Source of the DNA: Hydnum rufescens UP504
Taxonomy: Eukaryota > Basidiomycota > Agaricomycetes > Cantharellales > Hydnaceae
Assembly: GCA_014904985.1 (NCBI GenBank)
Contig: MU128999.1
Span: forward strand, 42,608-106,607
Direction of reading: 5' to 3'
DNA: 64,000 nucleotides
Shown: one piece after another, positions 23,975 to 35,990 of the stretch
Position numbering within the stretch: position 1 is the first letter of the stretch
Layout of the letters: each line of letters starts with the position of its first letter
Notes under the pieces: model-generated
The model's database searches: none
What the model saw: only the letters and a program-made list of their open reading frames with translations
What the model was told of the DNA's origin: nothing
Translations under genes and position numbers: made by a program

Positions 23975-26780
23975 TTCCTGAATCGAGCGTTAAATAAGCC
24001 GTCCAAATGGGCGATGACCGTATCCTGGGACTTGCGCCAGGTACGTCTGTTGATGACTGGCTATCTGCTAAACGCATCGATGTTTAGTATGTATTTTTAA
24101 CAGTATATAAGCTGCCTTCAGAGATACTTTCTTTCATATTTGAACTGGCTATACTGCCACTCGAGCTATCAGATCAAAGGCGGTCAAAACTTGCAATAAT
24201 GTGTGTGTCGCACTTATGGAGAGATCTCGCTATCAAGACGGTGAGTCTGGTAAGTACTTCCCCAACTTGTTGACTTCGAATTCTCGTAAAGGAAGGCGTA
24301 TCTTCCAGTGGACTACGCTGTACCTCGTATACGAATACTCCGACAGACCGGACAGTGAAAGCATCCTGGCGGAAATGCATAGAACTCTGGAGAGATCTAA
24401 ATCGGCACCTCTCACCATCATCTGGGATACAGACCACGCGATACCAGTCAATAACGAAGCAATTGATATTCTTCGTGGTCACATCTGGCGTCTAGTCGAT
24501 CTTCAATTTGAAGCTTTCACCTCCCCACTGATGTCTGATTTGGAAACTATTTTGGCGTGTGGAGGAGTCGTGCCAACCCTAGAGAGTCTCGAATGCTCAG
24601 GACGGATGGACTTTACACACTGCAGAGATCCAACAGTCAGCCCCTGGCTCCACCCTCAGCCTCAAGGAGAGATATCAGGCTGATGTACCGGGTGATATTT
24701 CCAGGAACGGGACAAACCAATTACAACTCTTGATTTGCTTCCTGTGCCAGCTTTACATGTGGTCTTCACAAAGCTGTTATGTCTCACTCTCGTGTCCGTC
24801 TGGATGTCGTGTGATGAATTCAGGCTTGTGCTTAACACCTGCGCATGTCTCAAAGAGCTTTTCCTCATTGACACCACCACCAACGGCTATGATCAGGGTG
24901 GTGGGATCGAGATGCCTTCCTTGGTCGTGTTGGACTTCACTTACATACACTCGAATGACCTCCGATCATTCCTGCGTCTTATATATCCTCCACATCTCAG
25001 GGAACTCGGGATCGAAATGACTATGATGGATATGGGGAGGTCGCGCTGGGGGGCGGAAGGAACAGAGCCTGTCGGTGAAGGGCCAATCATCAGAGATTTA
25101 GTGGATTTCCTCGCTGCCAACTTGTCATGCACATCGACTTCGTCGCCGCCAACATCCGCCCTATCAAAGCTGCGGCTAGCCAACATGTTTGATCAACATG
25201 CCAGTTGGGAGGACTATGTACGACTAATGGAAGCCATGCCCGATTTGCGCCACCTCGACTTTCACTTTGTCAAATTTCCCCCGATGATTGACGTCACTGA
25301 GGATGCGATCAAGGCACACGGAATCATGTGTCCCAAACTAACACGCCTTTCCGTGACCGGTGTCTCCAAAGACTTTCCTTTCAACCAACTAGCTGCCAGT
25401 TTGTTTCTTCTCTGGTCTGGAAATTCCCTTTATTTTGGATCTGATCGATTGTTTGCAGTCCTTAAACACCGAATGGAAAGCGGGAAGAAGCTTCCTATAC
25501 TTGAAGCTTATCCCTCAGATGATGCGGCACATATCCCAGTAAACGAGGTGGGGGGTGATCTATGGGCCGAGACTGTTGCGAACGTCGCGAGAAGCTTTGT
25601 GGGGGGTAAGAGCCTCCTAATCAGTTTTGTTGAATATCTTGGCTAACATGTTTCTCAAATTTGATTCGTAGAGGTGACCCAATACAGTGGAGCGTGGCTT
25701 ATGTAGAGGCGGTGCCTCCGATGGAATGCAGACGCCGCCCGTTAGGCATCTCCGGAAATGCAACATTGCACCCTCACATCACTGAGGCCACAGTTGTGGG
25801 AAGCATAGTGCGCTCATGACGAAGACTATTCGTGGGAAGGGGTTTTTATGTTCTCGAGCGCCCCGGCTCTGGGTGTACAGGTCTCTCTGGCGCTACCCGT
25901 CCCTCCAATACCCTCTTCACCTTCCGTTGCGTCCATTCTTTTTCGAACTGTCCTTCGCACTGAGCATCTCAGTCCTTGATTTGCACAATTGATTCCACCT
26001 TCGCAACGTCTTTGCGTCTTCGTCCTGCATTCGAATGCTTTCCCATTCTCTCCTGATTCCTCTCACCCTTTGTATCACTAGTCACCCTCGAATTCATTGT
26101 CGTATGGCCTAAAGTATTGAAAGGATTTTCAATATGTAGTTTATGTGTCTCCGTGGAATTTCCAACAGATTGACGACCTTACTAAAATCCCATATTAAAG
26201 GGATCCGTGGGCTCGCTCATCATTCTATTTGGTGAAGCACATCTTTCACAATTTCCGATTCGACCGACGCGACCTGGCTCAGCAGTATGATTCGACCCGA
26301 CACAATTATTCCTAAACCTGTCTCAGTTCCGCAAGCTGAGTAAAAAGAAGCTATTGTAACTAGTGAAGAAGCCATTACAATTGAGAAGTGAGCCCCCATC
26401 GGGCTCCAACAGTCATGAAACACGCGAGAGGATTCACGTGCCACCGAGCGACCAAGAGTGAACATCCTTACCGATCCTGACACTAATGCGATCAACGTCA
26501 AAGCAACCGATTCGGCGAAGCTCGGTGCCATATCGCTTCTCGAGGTCTGGAACTAAATTCGGAGGGAGCTCCGAGACAGTTGGGAACCGATGGGGGGCGA
26601 AGGAGAGCCCAGGCGGTAGATGCGTAAAAATGCGGTTGGGCGTAGTATCCTTGCTGGCGAAGATAGTTCAGTGTGTCGGTGAGTCCAATGAGAGGGCATG
26701 AGACTGATGGAATGAAGCCAACTTGAGACATTTCATGTCGGGGATCACGAAGTGGACATACCTCGGCATGCCCCGCTGCA
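23975..26780 (+). repeat. Tandem duplication, unit 2
   Basis: This is the second unit of the F-box/USB1 duplication, carrying F-box copy 2 and the antisense 3' part of the longer USB1-like gene. It is homologous to 20830-23850. The right edge lies inside the USB1-like gene, which continues beyond the repeat. Confidence 0.8.
24007..25646 (+). CDS. F-box/leucine-rich protein, copy 2
   Basis: This is the paralogue of the gene at 20862, and it reads through where copy 1 breaks. Exons: MGDDRILGLAP; then KLPSEILSFIFELAIL and AIMCVSHLWRDLAIKTVSL (F-box); then WTTLYLVYEYSDRPDSES and RSKSAPLTIIWDTDHA; then a long last exon with KPITTLDLLPVPALHVVF, LPILEAYPSDDAAHIPV and the end SLLISFVEYLG. Introns have GTACGT/AACAG, GTAAGT/TTCCAG and a third between HCRDPTVSP and KPITTL. 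The F-box should bind SKP1 and the leucine-rich part a substrate. The substrate is unknown and the family is large and fast-changing in agaricomycetes. Confidence 0.82.
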
Positions 26781-27477
26781 AGTTCTATACTTAAAAAGAC
26801 CCTTGTGTTGTGAAACAGGCAAAGGAGGCTTCATATCTTTTCTGACAAACAACCATCATAAGCTATCATCAGATCAAGACCCACGCTCCGGTAGTGGATG
26901 CTAAGCGCTTAACTGCTCTGCGCATCCCTTCTCGCTGATAAGCACGTAGAAATACTGGGCGAGATAACGATATATGAAGTTCTGATTCTACCTTGGTGTC
27001 CACACCGGTCGTGGAAGGCGTCGTAGGGGTAGAGCCGTTTGATGTACTGCGGGTACCATTATTCCCTCCTTCGATAAGGGAATGCAATTCGGGAACGACT
27101 TCACGCGCATCGCGGATTACTTGGTGAAGCAAATGCTGCAGTTTATAGATGCGCCCATTGGAAAGTGGGGTGGATAAGTACATGTGTGTAGCCCATTGAC
27201 CGTCGGATGATGGCAGTGTGAGCAGAAAATCAGAGTTGGTGGGCGTCACATGGACTTATACGCCGCGCACTCGGAGGTGCTAATGTGTGAGGGAGAGTTG
27301 GTAACAACTTTCTGATGCCTCATTACGATCAACGGATTCGGTGTGATGAGATATGAGAACCTTGGCTCACTGCCTCTTTCTAGGCATAGCGGTCTTGCTG
27401 CGTTCGACTTGAGCATTTCCGTCGTCACTATTTTCTGAGGAGCTACCATAATCCTCGTCGATGAGAGGCCTTTTCAT
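26498..27477 (-). pseudogene. USB1-like U6 snRNA phosphodiesterase, altered catalytic residue
   Basis: The minus strand starts MKRPLIDEDYGSSSENSDDG at 27477. After an intron come DGQWATHMYLSTPL, DAREVVPELHSLIEG and ESELHISLSRPVFLRAYQRE, which holds the first HxS motif. Further on are VFLSIELAAGHAE (near 26780) and GYYAQPHFYASTAWALLRPP (about 26655-26597). In the second motif His is replaced by Tyr (FYAS instead of FHAS or FHTS). USB1 needs both histidines, so this copy is probably inactive if the base is right. The exon joins between 26900 and 26730 and near 27290 could not be made clean. It lies tail-to-tail with F-box copy 2. Confidence 0.65.
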
Positions 27478-27887
27478 CCGAGTTCCAATTCAGTTTGCAT
27501 CCGATGCCACAACTCATTGAGTCATTGTCATGGTGACCATCTGGTTGCTCGAGTTCGGGCAGTCTCGAAAGTCTAATGTGTGGGTGATCAATTCCCCCTA
27601 AAAATCCCAGCCACGGGATCGAAAGGTATGCACTAGTACCCTCGTGTTCTCAGGTTGCTCGGGGGCACCTGGGATCACTGCTTGCGCCTTGCAGGCCATG
27701 CCTACCCCATGCGCATTTACAGAGGTGGAAGGTGGGGTATGGGAGTTCTATTTAGAAGTCAGCGAGGCCACGCGCGGAAGTCGGCATGACCCGATGTTGC
27801 AAGGGCTCGGCCTCACGTAACGCTCGTTCTCAGACATAATATATTCCTCCCCTCGTTTTTACCTCTTTACTTTTTTTTCCCCCCGGC
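27478..27887. promoter_or_regulatory. Upstream region of GH3 copy A, shared with copy B
   Basis: The 300 bp before the GH3 start (CGGGATCGAAAGGTATG; TCACGTAACG-TCGTTCTCAGAC; CCTCGTTTTTACCTCTTTAC) recur in the same order before GH3 copy B at 37380-37680. The duplicated module therefore included the promoter. No specific operator is recognised. Confidence 0.5.
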
Positions 27888-30800
27888 ATGCCCTCCTTTA
27901 ATATTGCCCTTCTCATCGCCTGGGCCCTCCTCGCTTGCGGTGCCAATGCTAGATCCCCCCATCACCGTTGGGTATCCAATTCGACGACTCATAGCCACAG
28001 GTGGAACGCTACCAAGACGTCGATATGGAAGCCAACCACGAAGCCTTCCAATCACACTACCCACTCTTGGACCGTCCCCACTGAAAAGCCCTGCCTCACG
28101 GGTTGCGGTGGTGGCGGTCCGGAGACTGGCACAATCGTTACTGTCACCACTGTGAGAAGCGCGTCCTGTCTTGTTTCCGTCCATTGACATCGTCTTTTAG
28201 GTCATTGTAACATCTTTATATCCCATTCCGACAGATGGACCCATGCCCTCTGCGCCGTACACTCCTCCTCGACCGGGCTCTCGAAATCACACTCGTTCAC
28301 CAGCAGTGCGAGGAGTCGGCGCGTGGGCCGGTCCTGTCAAACGTGCTCGCCAAGTTGTAGCCAGTCTTACTCTCGAGGAACGCGTCAATCTCACCACCGG
28401 TGTCGGTGAGTACCATTGATCAGTAGTGCAAAATCAGTTCAACCGTGAGGGATTGATACCCAACGTTTCCAAGGTTGGACGAATGGTCATTGCGTTGGGA
28501 ATATTGCAGTACGCGGCCCTTAACATTACCCGTCCTTGTTGTTAACAGCTATGTAGCCTCTTGCAAGTATTGGATTCCCCGGACTTTGCTTGGAGGTTTG
28601 TGTCATGTTCGTCCTCATGTGACTACTAATTCATACCGTCAGAATAGGACAGTCCTCTAGGTGTGAGGTTTGCGGATCACGTAACGGCTTTTCCAGCCGG
28701 GATCAATGCTGCTGCTACTTGGGACCGCCATCTCATCCGTACGTCGTTCGCTCTCATTCCCTATCACTATTTGGTGCTCACCGTGGTGGTGCAGGAGAAC
28801 GTGGTGTCGCAATGGGTACGATGGTCTATTCAATATGGTCTTGATGTAATTGATCCCACGTGTTTGCACAGGCGCCGAATTCCGGGGCAAGGGCGCCAAT
28901 ATTCAACTGGTCCGTCTTCATTTCAAATGCAGAAGCTTAATTTATGACATAATTATTTTCATTTTAGGGTCCCATGATGTTAGTCTACGTCAGGTGATTA
29001 GAGGTTTAGTCGCTGAGAATTGGACTCACAGGAATATGGGTCGTAATGCACGGGGCGGTCGCAACTGGGAAGGATTGTGAGTTGTCTCTTTCCACCCCTC
29101 TTGTTTTATCTCTGATTTTTGGGCCATAGTGGTGTGCTGATCCACCGCTTCCTATCCAAACTGCTAATCATGTTGATTTAGGTGCCGACCCCTATCTGGT
29201 TGGAGAATCCGCCTACGAGACCATCATTGGAATCCAAAGCCAAGTTCCAACAACTGCCAACACTACATTGGTAACCGGAGCAGAGCACAACGTACCCACC
29301 CAGCCCAAACATGAACGCACTATGCACGATTTATGCCACATCCTTTATGCGCCGCCTGCCGATGTGCATGTATGCCTATAGTAATGCCTCCCATTGCCTT
29401 GTCCATTTATTACTGAGAAGATCTTAGACTCTATATGTCGAACTCTCACAACAATGTTATAGACATAACCCCATAAATGGCACGTGCGTAACATATGCCT
29501 TGAACGACATCCTGAAGGGAAAATGATCCAGGTGAGCACGATCATAATAGGGATATCCCCATATATAAGGATCCTATCGCAGGTTATTCATGATGACGGT
29601 CGCTACTCATTCTACCCCTCTGAGTGGCTGAGCCGGTTTAACGTTGCTGGTCCATCACCTCTCTGAACATCGTCCTGAAACATTCCTTATAAGACACCGA
29701 ATTGTTATGCGCCCATTTTCGATCATGCCTGGCAACAGCTCCACCAAGATTATTAGCTCAGCGATAAATTAACGTAACCTCCTCCTCTGTCTAGTACCGC
29801 CCCTGGCAGCTACGATATACCGTCATTACTTCGCAGTCATCACCGACTACGTGAACTTCGGGGCGACAAAACCTCCCCGGTCGCCCCTAACACCACGCTT
29901 GGTACAGCAAGGACCATCGCCGATCACGCCGTCAACGAAGCGCCACCAACAACAACGAGAACGATCACCATAGGGGACATTCGTTAGGAAAGCCACCGCA
30001 TCTTCACTATTACTTTAACCGCAAGACAGCGATTTCTCATGCAATTTTACGCGGGAGCACCCAACGACCCGTCAAGCCAGCACTCTTAGACACCCAGCGC
30101 AAAGCACCACCAAGTGCGTCCCTCAAACTTTTCCTCGAACCCTCATCCATTCTAGTATTATTCGGCAATGCGGGGGCAACACCCATGCTGCATCGGTCAC
30201 ACAGTACCAAGAACACCAGAACACCCCTCGTGCAAACCAAACGACCTTCAATCCATGCATCGTCGACGCGATGCCCACGCCAACGGCCGAAGGATCCCGG
30301 ACTTTCGGTGGTATCCGAACCCCTGCTATGAGGGGTTTCAACCTATTTATCGGTCAATCGGTCTGATGTTCTTGAGGCACATGGATAGGGACTTCTGGAA
30401 CCGCCAATTCTCCCCTTATTGATCCCCCGGGGGTGAACCATCCAAGCAGTGCCAAGATGACCACCGGTCCTGGTTTTCCAATAACTGGGATCTTGAGACT
30501 GTCGGCTCTGTGGCCCAGTACCAGGATGTAGCAATCGTATTCGTGAACTCGGACTCTGGGGAGGGTGAGTCCGGTTCTCGCCTCGCGTTTCCATGGCGTT
30601 TTTGGAAGTGGTAATTGAGTGCCGAGTAAATGCTCAGATTACATTACCGTTGCAGGAAATGAGGGGGATCGCAACAACCTAACCTCATGGTACAATGGTG
30701 ATGCTCTGATCCAGACCGTGGCCGCGAACAATCCGAACACCAATTTGTGCACGTGACCTTTGATTCTGAGCCGGATCGCAAATCCTACAATGTACCAGTC

Positions 30801-31742
30801 CTCGGGCTCCTCCCGCAAAAGCGTCGCCATTATACTTGACAGGCCTTATGAATCAGTTGTGTCTTCTAAGGTAACTCCGAATTCCTTTATTGATGGAAAC
30901 CCTAATGAAGCCCCCATTACACACGCGCGACGCCAGTACTATAGGACAATCGTACGAACCTGGACCTGTTTAATTTGACCATTGTGGTCCTCACTGACGG
31001 TACCGGGTGTACCGGACAGCCGGGTTTACATTAAGCAATCCCTACACTAGAAGAAGCGCTGCAGCGTTTAATAGATGGGCCCCCTGGTTGAGTTTTGTTT
31101 GCTTCTCTAAGCTCTGATCGATTACGAACATGCGATGCGTGGCCGCATTCAAGCGCGCGATTCGATCGGTAGGTTCCGTCGAGGATAATATTCCGGTGGT
31201 GCAGCTTGTCCAACGGGGCAATTGCGAGTAGCTACGTACATAACTACCTAGCACCCCGATGCTCAAGCGACAGGTGATGAAGGGCCATTTAGGCGCTGCG
31301 TTGCAAGGCAGCGCAAACCATTGGAATTTGGATCGGCCCTCGACAGTAATGAGACGAACCCTAAACTTTCGAAACCATCCCTATTGGCGCTACTTTCGCA
31401 GCTGCACCGACCTGCGTGATCGTGACGTACAATATCACGAACACGGGTTCGGTGGCTGGTGCTGAGGTATCGCAACTGTATCTTGAGTTCCCACCGTCGG
31501 CGGAGGAGCCACCCTCCGTGCTTCGCGGGTTCGAATCCACGCACCTTGTGCCGGGCGAAACCAAGTTGGTGACGATCAAGCTTTCGCGATACGACCTTTC
31601 GGTGTGGAACTCGGTGCAGCAGGGGTGGAGTAGACCGCATGGCCTGATTGGTGTCCTTGTCGGGGCAGCAGTCGTGACTTCAGACTTAAAGGTTCTATTG
31701 CGGCGTGAGCATGAAGATGAGCCTGTCCATTCATTTATATAA
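27888..31742 (+). pseudogene. GH3 beta-glucosidase, copy A (decayed)
   Basis: Glycoside hydrolase family 3 enzymes release terminal beta-glucose from cellobiose and related sugars, usually outside the cell. The signal peptide (MPSFNIALLIAWALLACGAN), [37 protein letters not shown] and [19 protein letters not shown] are readable and closely match copy B. From about 29235 on there are many deletions: the metal/acid-base region of copy B ([11 protein letters not shown]) is scrambled here, and the nucleophile block (GYIMSDWS) is lost in 29580-29660. The last exon (31416-31742) is again close to copy B but has a one-base loss near 31660 that replaces the true C-terminus. A non-functional relic. Confidence 0.85.
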
Positions 31743-32368
31743 AGATATATTCTTGAATCTACCCATTCGTTTGCATCAGGGTTTACTCTTGAACCTACCC
31801 ATTCGTTTGTATAGGGATTTATTCTTGGAGAGGTTACTTTGGCGTATAAATTGCTTATAGTACTTATATTTCGATGCAAATGACAATCTTTAATTATCTT
31901 GGACCATTGGCTACACTTCCTGACTCATTTCAGTGATGTCAACCACCCCTTTGTGTGAGCTCCAGGAAGTTGCCTTAGGCCCCCCATGTAATAATGTGTC
32001 CTTTGACTTTGAAGGGATGCAGTATTTGTCATCATTAGACAAGGCAGAGTCAATAGACCTGTGAACAGAAGGAGAAGTGTAATCCAACCACTCTAGGCAC
32101 TGGCTTTGAGTGGGAGGGCCATGAATGAAGCTAAGCACTGGATTTGCTTCAGACTTGGGAGAAGCAAAGGGGGAGGGAGGAATTGGGAACAAGGGGGGAA
32201 TGGCAGTAGCTGGCCAAGTGGCACAGCTACTATCTAAGGAGGTGAGGGGGGAGACATGTACTTACCTTTAAAGTGCAACTCTCCCATATCCTATGATGCC
32301 ATGCTCTATGGTGACAGGCTGCATGTCTCACATACTCTGGTTCATTACTGTCAGGATATTCCACCCAC
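31743..32368. other. Spacer between GH3 copy A and inverted HSPA12-like copy
   Basis: The first part (CTACACTTCCTGACTCATTT, about 31910) recurs after GH3 copy B at about 41970, so it belongs to the duplicated module. A minus-strand open stretch at 31911-32192 has no recognised motif. Confidence 0.35.
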
Positions 32369-32512
32369 CGAATGCACCCTCAAAACAGTACCTCTTAGGT
32401 GGTTTGAGTTTGCAGCTGCAAACCACCTAAGAGGTGTTCTCAGTATAGGCATGTCTAAGACATGCCTGAGGAGTATTTTAGGGTTTTTTTTTTGAAGTTC
32501 ACCCATTAGGCC
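32369..32512 (+). mobile_element. Short palindromic element, relative of the 62.9-kb element
   Basis: AATGCACCCTCAAAA at 32371 is followed by a 46-bp hairpin (32390-32435) with 16-bp perfect arms ACCTCTTAGGTGGTTT and its complement. A second perfect palindrome (32447-32467) and a T-run come next. The same order occurs at 62898-63020. It sits where the HSPA12-like copy A stops matching the other copies (after a CAGAAATATGGCC block), so it probably truncated that gene. Its ends were not fixed and no target duplication was found. Confidence 0.6.
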
Positions 32513-35240
32513 ATATTTCTGCAGAATCTGAGGTGTATATTCTGGCAATAAAAACAGAATCTAACCATGCAATAAACCAAAACATCCAAGTCCAGGTGAA
32601 TATTACACAGCAGGCCATCCCTTCCTGACAGATCATACAAAGTCTTCATGAATTCTCGGAAGACTGGTTCTCCCATGTTCAACAATACACCCTTGACCAC
32701 TAAATACTTGGTTCCTGAAGGCAGAGGCACCCATCAGAGAGGCAACAAGTGATGCACAATTATCCAAGTCTGGTACATACAAAAAAAAACCATTGAAGGC
32801 ATTCATGGTCTCATCAGTACTTCCTGAGTTCCAGTGGCCGATAGGCCAGATCGCTAGGTTGGGACTGATCCCGACGATATAACTCTTGGGAGCGATGATC
32901 GTTGGAGCTCCAATTGGCCGTTGCCTGAGGCTTTCTGTACGACCTGATACCTGATAGCGCAGCTCCAAGAGATGCGGCTATATCGGGGTCTGGGGGATTC
33001 ACGATCCTACCATGCATGCACACATGAAATGTATCCTGTATTTATCTCATAAGTCACAAAAATATGTGGGAAATCAAAGGACCCCATATCCATACCCATA
33101 TGCGATTAAATAGATATGGGCTTCCAGAAAACTCACCCACAAGAAAGAGGGTGTCAACTGAGTCCACTCTCCTTAATTGGGCTTTCAGCAAGCTGAGGAC
33201 CTGAAAAATGTGCCATGAATTTTGGAAGGCCCAGATCAAGGTCCAAAAATGCTACTTTATCGACAACGGGGTCAAATACTCGCTCTTGGAGATCATTCAC
33301 AGGCACCACAAGTTGACCGTTGAAAAACTCGCCATCGGAAAGATCAGTACTGTCTATTGAGAAAGAGGTTCAATGTTGGGCCATGCAAATTCTATGATCA
33401 GACTTACAATAATCGGAAACATCAAAGCAGTCAAAACATAGGTCTCTCTCATCCTGCTTTCCAGTAAACCCAAGTTTCTGTGAATGTGTGAAAGCATGCA
33501 TATAATGCGCCAGATTCCACTCGCTCAATGGAACATTTCGGGTTCTATGCCACTCTTCCAGATAAGCCTGGAAGTAGATGTCCAGGAAATGTGATCCGAA
33601 GCTAGCACCAGAAGCACAGCGTTCTGCAACCTGGGTCACATTCCATGAAACTTGGTAAATTGCCGTATCCTGTGCAAGTATCTTTGATTGTATGATGGGA
33701 GAAAGAACAAAGGAAAAGGACGCACTATGGTATCACCCCTAGCATCGCACACCATGAAAGACTGGTCCGGTTTGAGCTTCAGATCCTTCCAGAGGAGACA
33801 GTGCACAGCACTGGCTATTGGTTCACTGAGCACAGAGAATCCTGAGTGTAGAAATGGTACACAATGGACAAGGTATGACATACGATATGATGTGTAACTG
33901 ATTCCGACCACCTGCGCCTTTCTGGGAGCCTTGGGGCTCCACCAAACCCCTGAATACATAATATCAACAAGGCGACTTGATAACCAACACCGGTGCTCAC
34001 GCAGCATACGCCGCATCTCGCATCATCTCGCCGTTTCGCACATTCCAAGTCGCCGGGATGGCTGCCAATGGGACGCATCAAGCTATATCCATACCGAGAT
34101 AGGCCCCAGGAACCTCACAAAGCCAGATATCAGCGGATTCTATAACCTCATGTCATTACTAAAAGAACATCGAGACAAGGCACGGGGAACCAGATGACAT
34201 ACCCAAGTCCTCCTTTGAATTACCACACTCGAGGATCCTTGGTTTTGCATCCTATATGGGGAAGATGATCCTTACTGAGGAAAAAATGACTAGAACAAGG
34301 AGCAAACATACCCGCCAAAGTTCGCGCAGGTAGTCGGTTATAACATCGATTGGCTGTTTACCTGACTGAATATAAATTGTCAGCGACACAAGCAGTGTTG
34401 ATTTAGAAGTATGTGGAGCATACGGGAAGGATTCCCGGGTCTGAGTCTCCCGTAGGATCAAACAAAAGTTTGAACCTATTTTTCACGTCAGCATAAGCAG
34501 GGGATAAGATAATGTAAATATAATCAAAGGACATTTCGCAACGAATCCAACCCTTTGCAAGGCGGACGACCTGGGCCGCATGGGCCCACGCAATGACATG
34601 GCCCTTGGCGTCATAAACTACACAGGTAGGTAGCTTACGATTGGGCCCAGGCCATAGAATCTGCTCAACCGTGTGTGGTGAGATGCCATATGCAACTGCG
34701 ACTCCAGAATCCGCAGTCCCCAAATTAATCCCCACGGAAATCCCCCCCCGATTGGGTGTAAGGTCTAGGCGCGCTATCTCTGGGTTAACTTCCGGATGAC
34801 TTGGGTGCATATCTGACCCAGGATCTACTCCAGCAGACTTCATGAAACGAACAATTCTCGCCTTCTTTCTTAAGAGAGAATTGTTGGAAGGACGTAAATC
34901 TGGGGGGATATTTTTTGGAATCTCTTGAAGACCGCCTTGGCGAACACGTGGAAGAATATCTGGAATACCCGGCCCGACAGCCCTCCCAGACCCAATAGCG
35001 CTGGAAGGTCGATCGGAAGTCGAGATCTGATTGTCTGCCGAAGGTTCATCTTCAATGCGGGGATCAAGTGCCTCCTGAGAGGTGACGAGATGCCTCGCAA
35101 CTGCTTGTTCCGTCTCCTCGACAACTGAGGCTCTGGTCGAGAGCTGCTCGATGGGGGCGGAAGGGAATATATGGCGCCTTTGGACCCTTGAGTCCGGGAA
35201 GGCTATCAGAAAGCTCCGAACTATAAAGAGAGGATAAATA
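32513..35240 (-). pseudogene. HSPA12-like Hsp70-family ATPase, copy A
   Basis: This resembles the divergent Hsp70 relatives of the HSPA12 group, abundant in agaricomycetes and of unknown client. On the minus strand a linker (RFMKSAGVDPGSDMHPSHPE) leads to the nucleotide-binding phosphate-1 loop (VGINLGTADSGVAVAYG), then WPGPNRKLPTCVVYD and GWIRCEM. Lower down come DQSFMVCDARGDTIV, ASFGSHFLDIYFQAYLEEW, FLVGEFSGSPYLFNRI and the C-terminal part (KGVLLNMGEPVFREFMKTL). In the phosphate-2 region the usual DAGGGT is DARGDT. The C-terminus is cut at about 32512 by the palindromic element. Several joins need splice sites I could not verify, so it is likely decaying. Confidence 0.7.
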
Positions 35241-35254
35241 GTGACATCAACGCT

Positions 35255-35990
35255 TCAGTCTGAAGATAAACTTGACAAAGAGACTGACAGAGAACTAGTC
35301 ATGCGCATTTTGATTCTCGCCTTTATCTTTGGACCAAAAGAGTTGGAAAACTTGCTCGGAGCGCCAGCGACGTTCACCCCACTGCCGCAGAAACGAGATT
35401 CTCGTATATGACTGCACAGAAAAAATAACAGTTCTCCTGGTAATGGTTGTCTCAATAGATGGCATAGAAATGCAGAAGGAGATACGCGCTGAATATAGCT
35501 TGTAATCGGGAGACTCTTTGATGAGAATGGATAGAAGTGTGCGTAGGGTTTCCAGAGGGAGTGGGACAGTGAATTCTGTCTCAACTCGGACTTCGCTTTG
35601 CGATGCGTCAAACAAGCGCGAGAAATCGTTGCTCAGCTTCACCTATCATCACCGATGTGAGGTTGATAGGGGAGAGTACATCGATGTACGCGCAAAAGTA
35701 CTCACAGTGTCGCCCGAGAGAACAGATGAGACGATGCAATTCGCGGCCAAGGCGCTCTCGTGCACCCGACGCTCAAGACGCAACCATAGGGTCCCGCCAT
35801 CTTCCGGTCTGTCCACTTTCAGGAGTAAGAACTCGTGTCTCAATCCATTCCGACCTTTGCACCATTTCAGGAGACTGATGGGGGCTTGAGGAGTGGATTC
35901 AATGTAGGAGCATAGATCGGGAATACTATACGAGCCAAGACGATTCCATGAATGGGTGAACAAATGTGACTGGGCGGTCCCTGCCCTACG
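35255..35990 (-). CDS. Conserved agaricomycete protein X, copy A
   Basis: Function unknown. The minus strand reads THSWNRLGSYSIPDLCSYIE, LLKWCKGRNGLRHEFLLLKV, GTLWLRLERR, then VKLSNDFSRLFD and ETEFTVPLPLETLRTLLS, KESPDYKLYS. After a short intron with a GC donor comes ENCYFF-type sequence (here ENCYFFCAVI in the other copies; ENC-IF in this one), with KIKARIKMRMTSS before the stop at 35255. This 'WLRLERR ... ENC(W/Y)FF' layout is one I associate with common hypothetical proteins of mushroom-forming fungi. The first exon seen in copies B and D (MTEISRQ-like) is missing here, so this copy may be 5'-truncated. It lies directly upstream of HSPA12-like copy A on the same strand. Confidence 0.55.

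Noticed and set aside
31527..31545. tRNA B-box-like GGGTTCGAATCC (also near 41633 and 47635)
   Set aside because: It lies inside the GH3 coding exon (VLRGFES) in all copies, and no A box or cloverleaf surrounds it.
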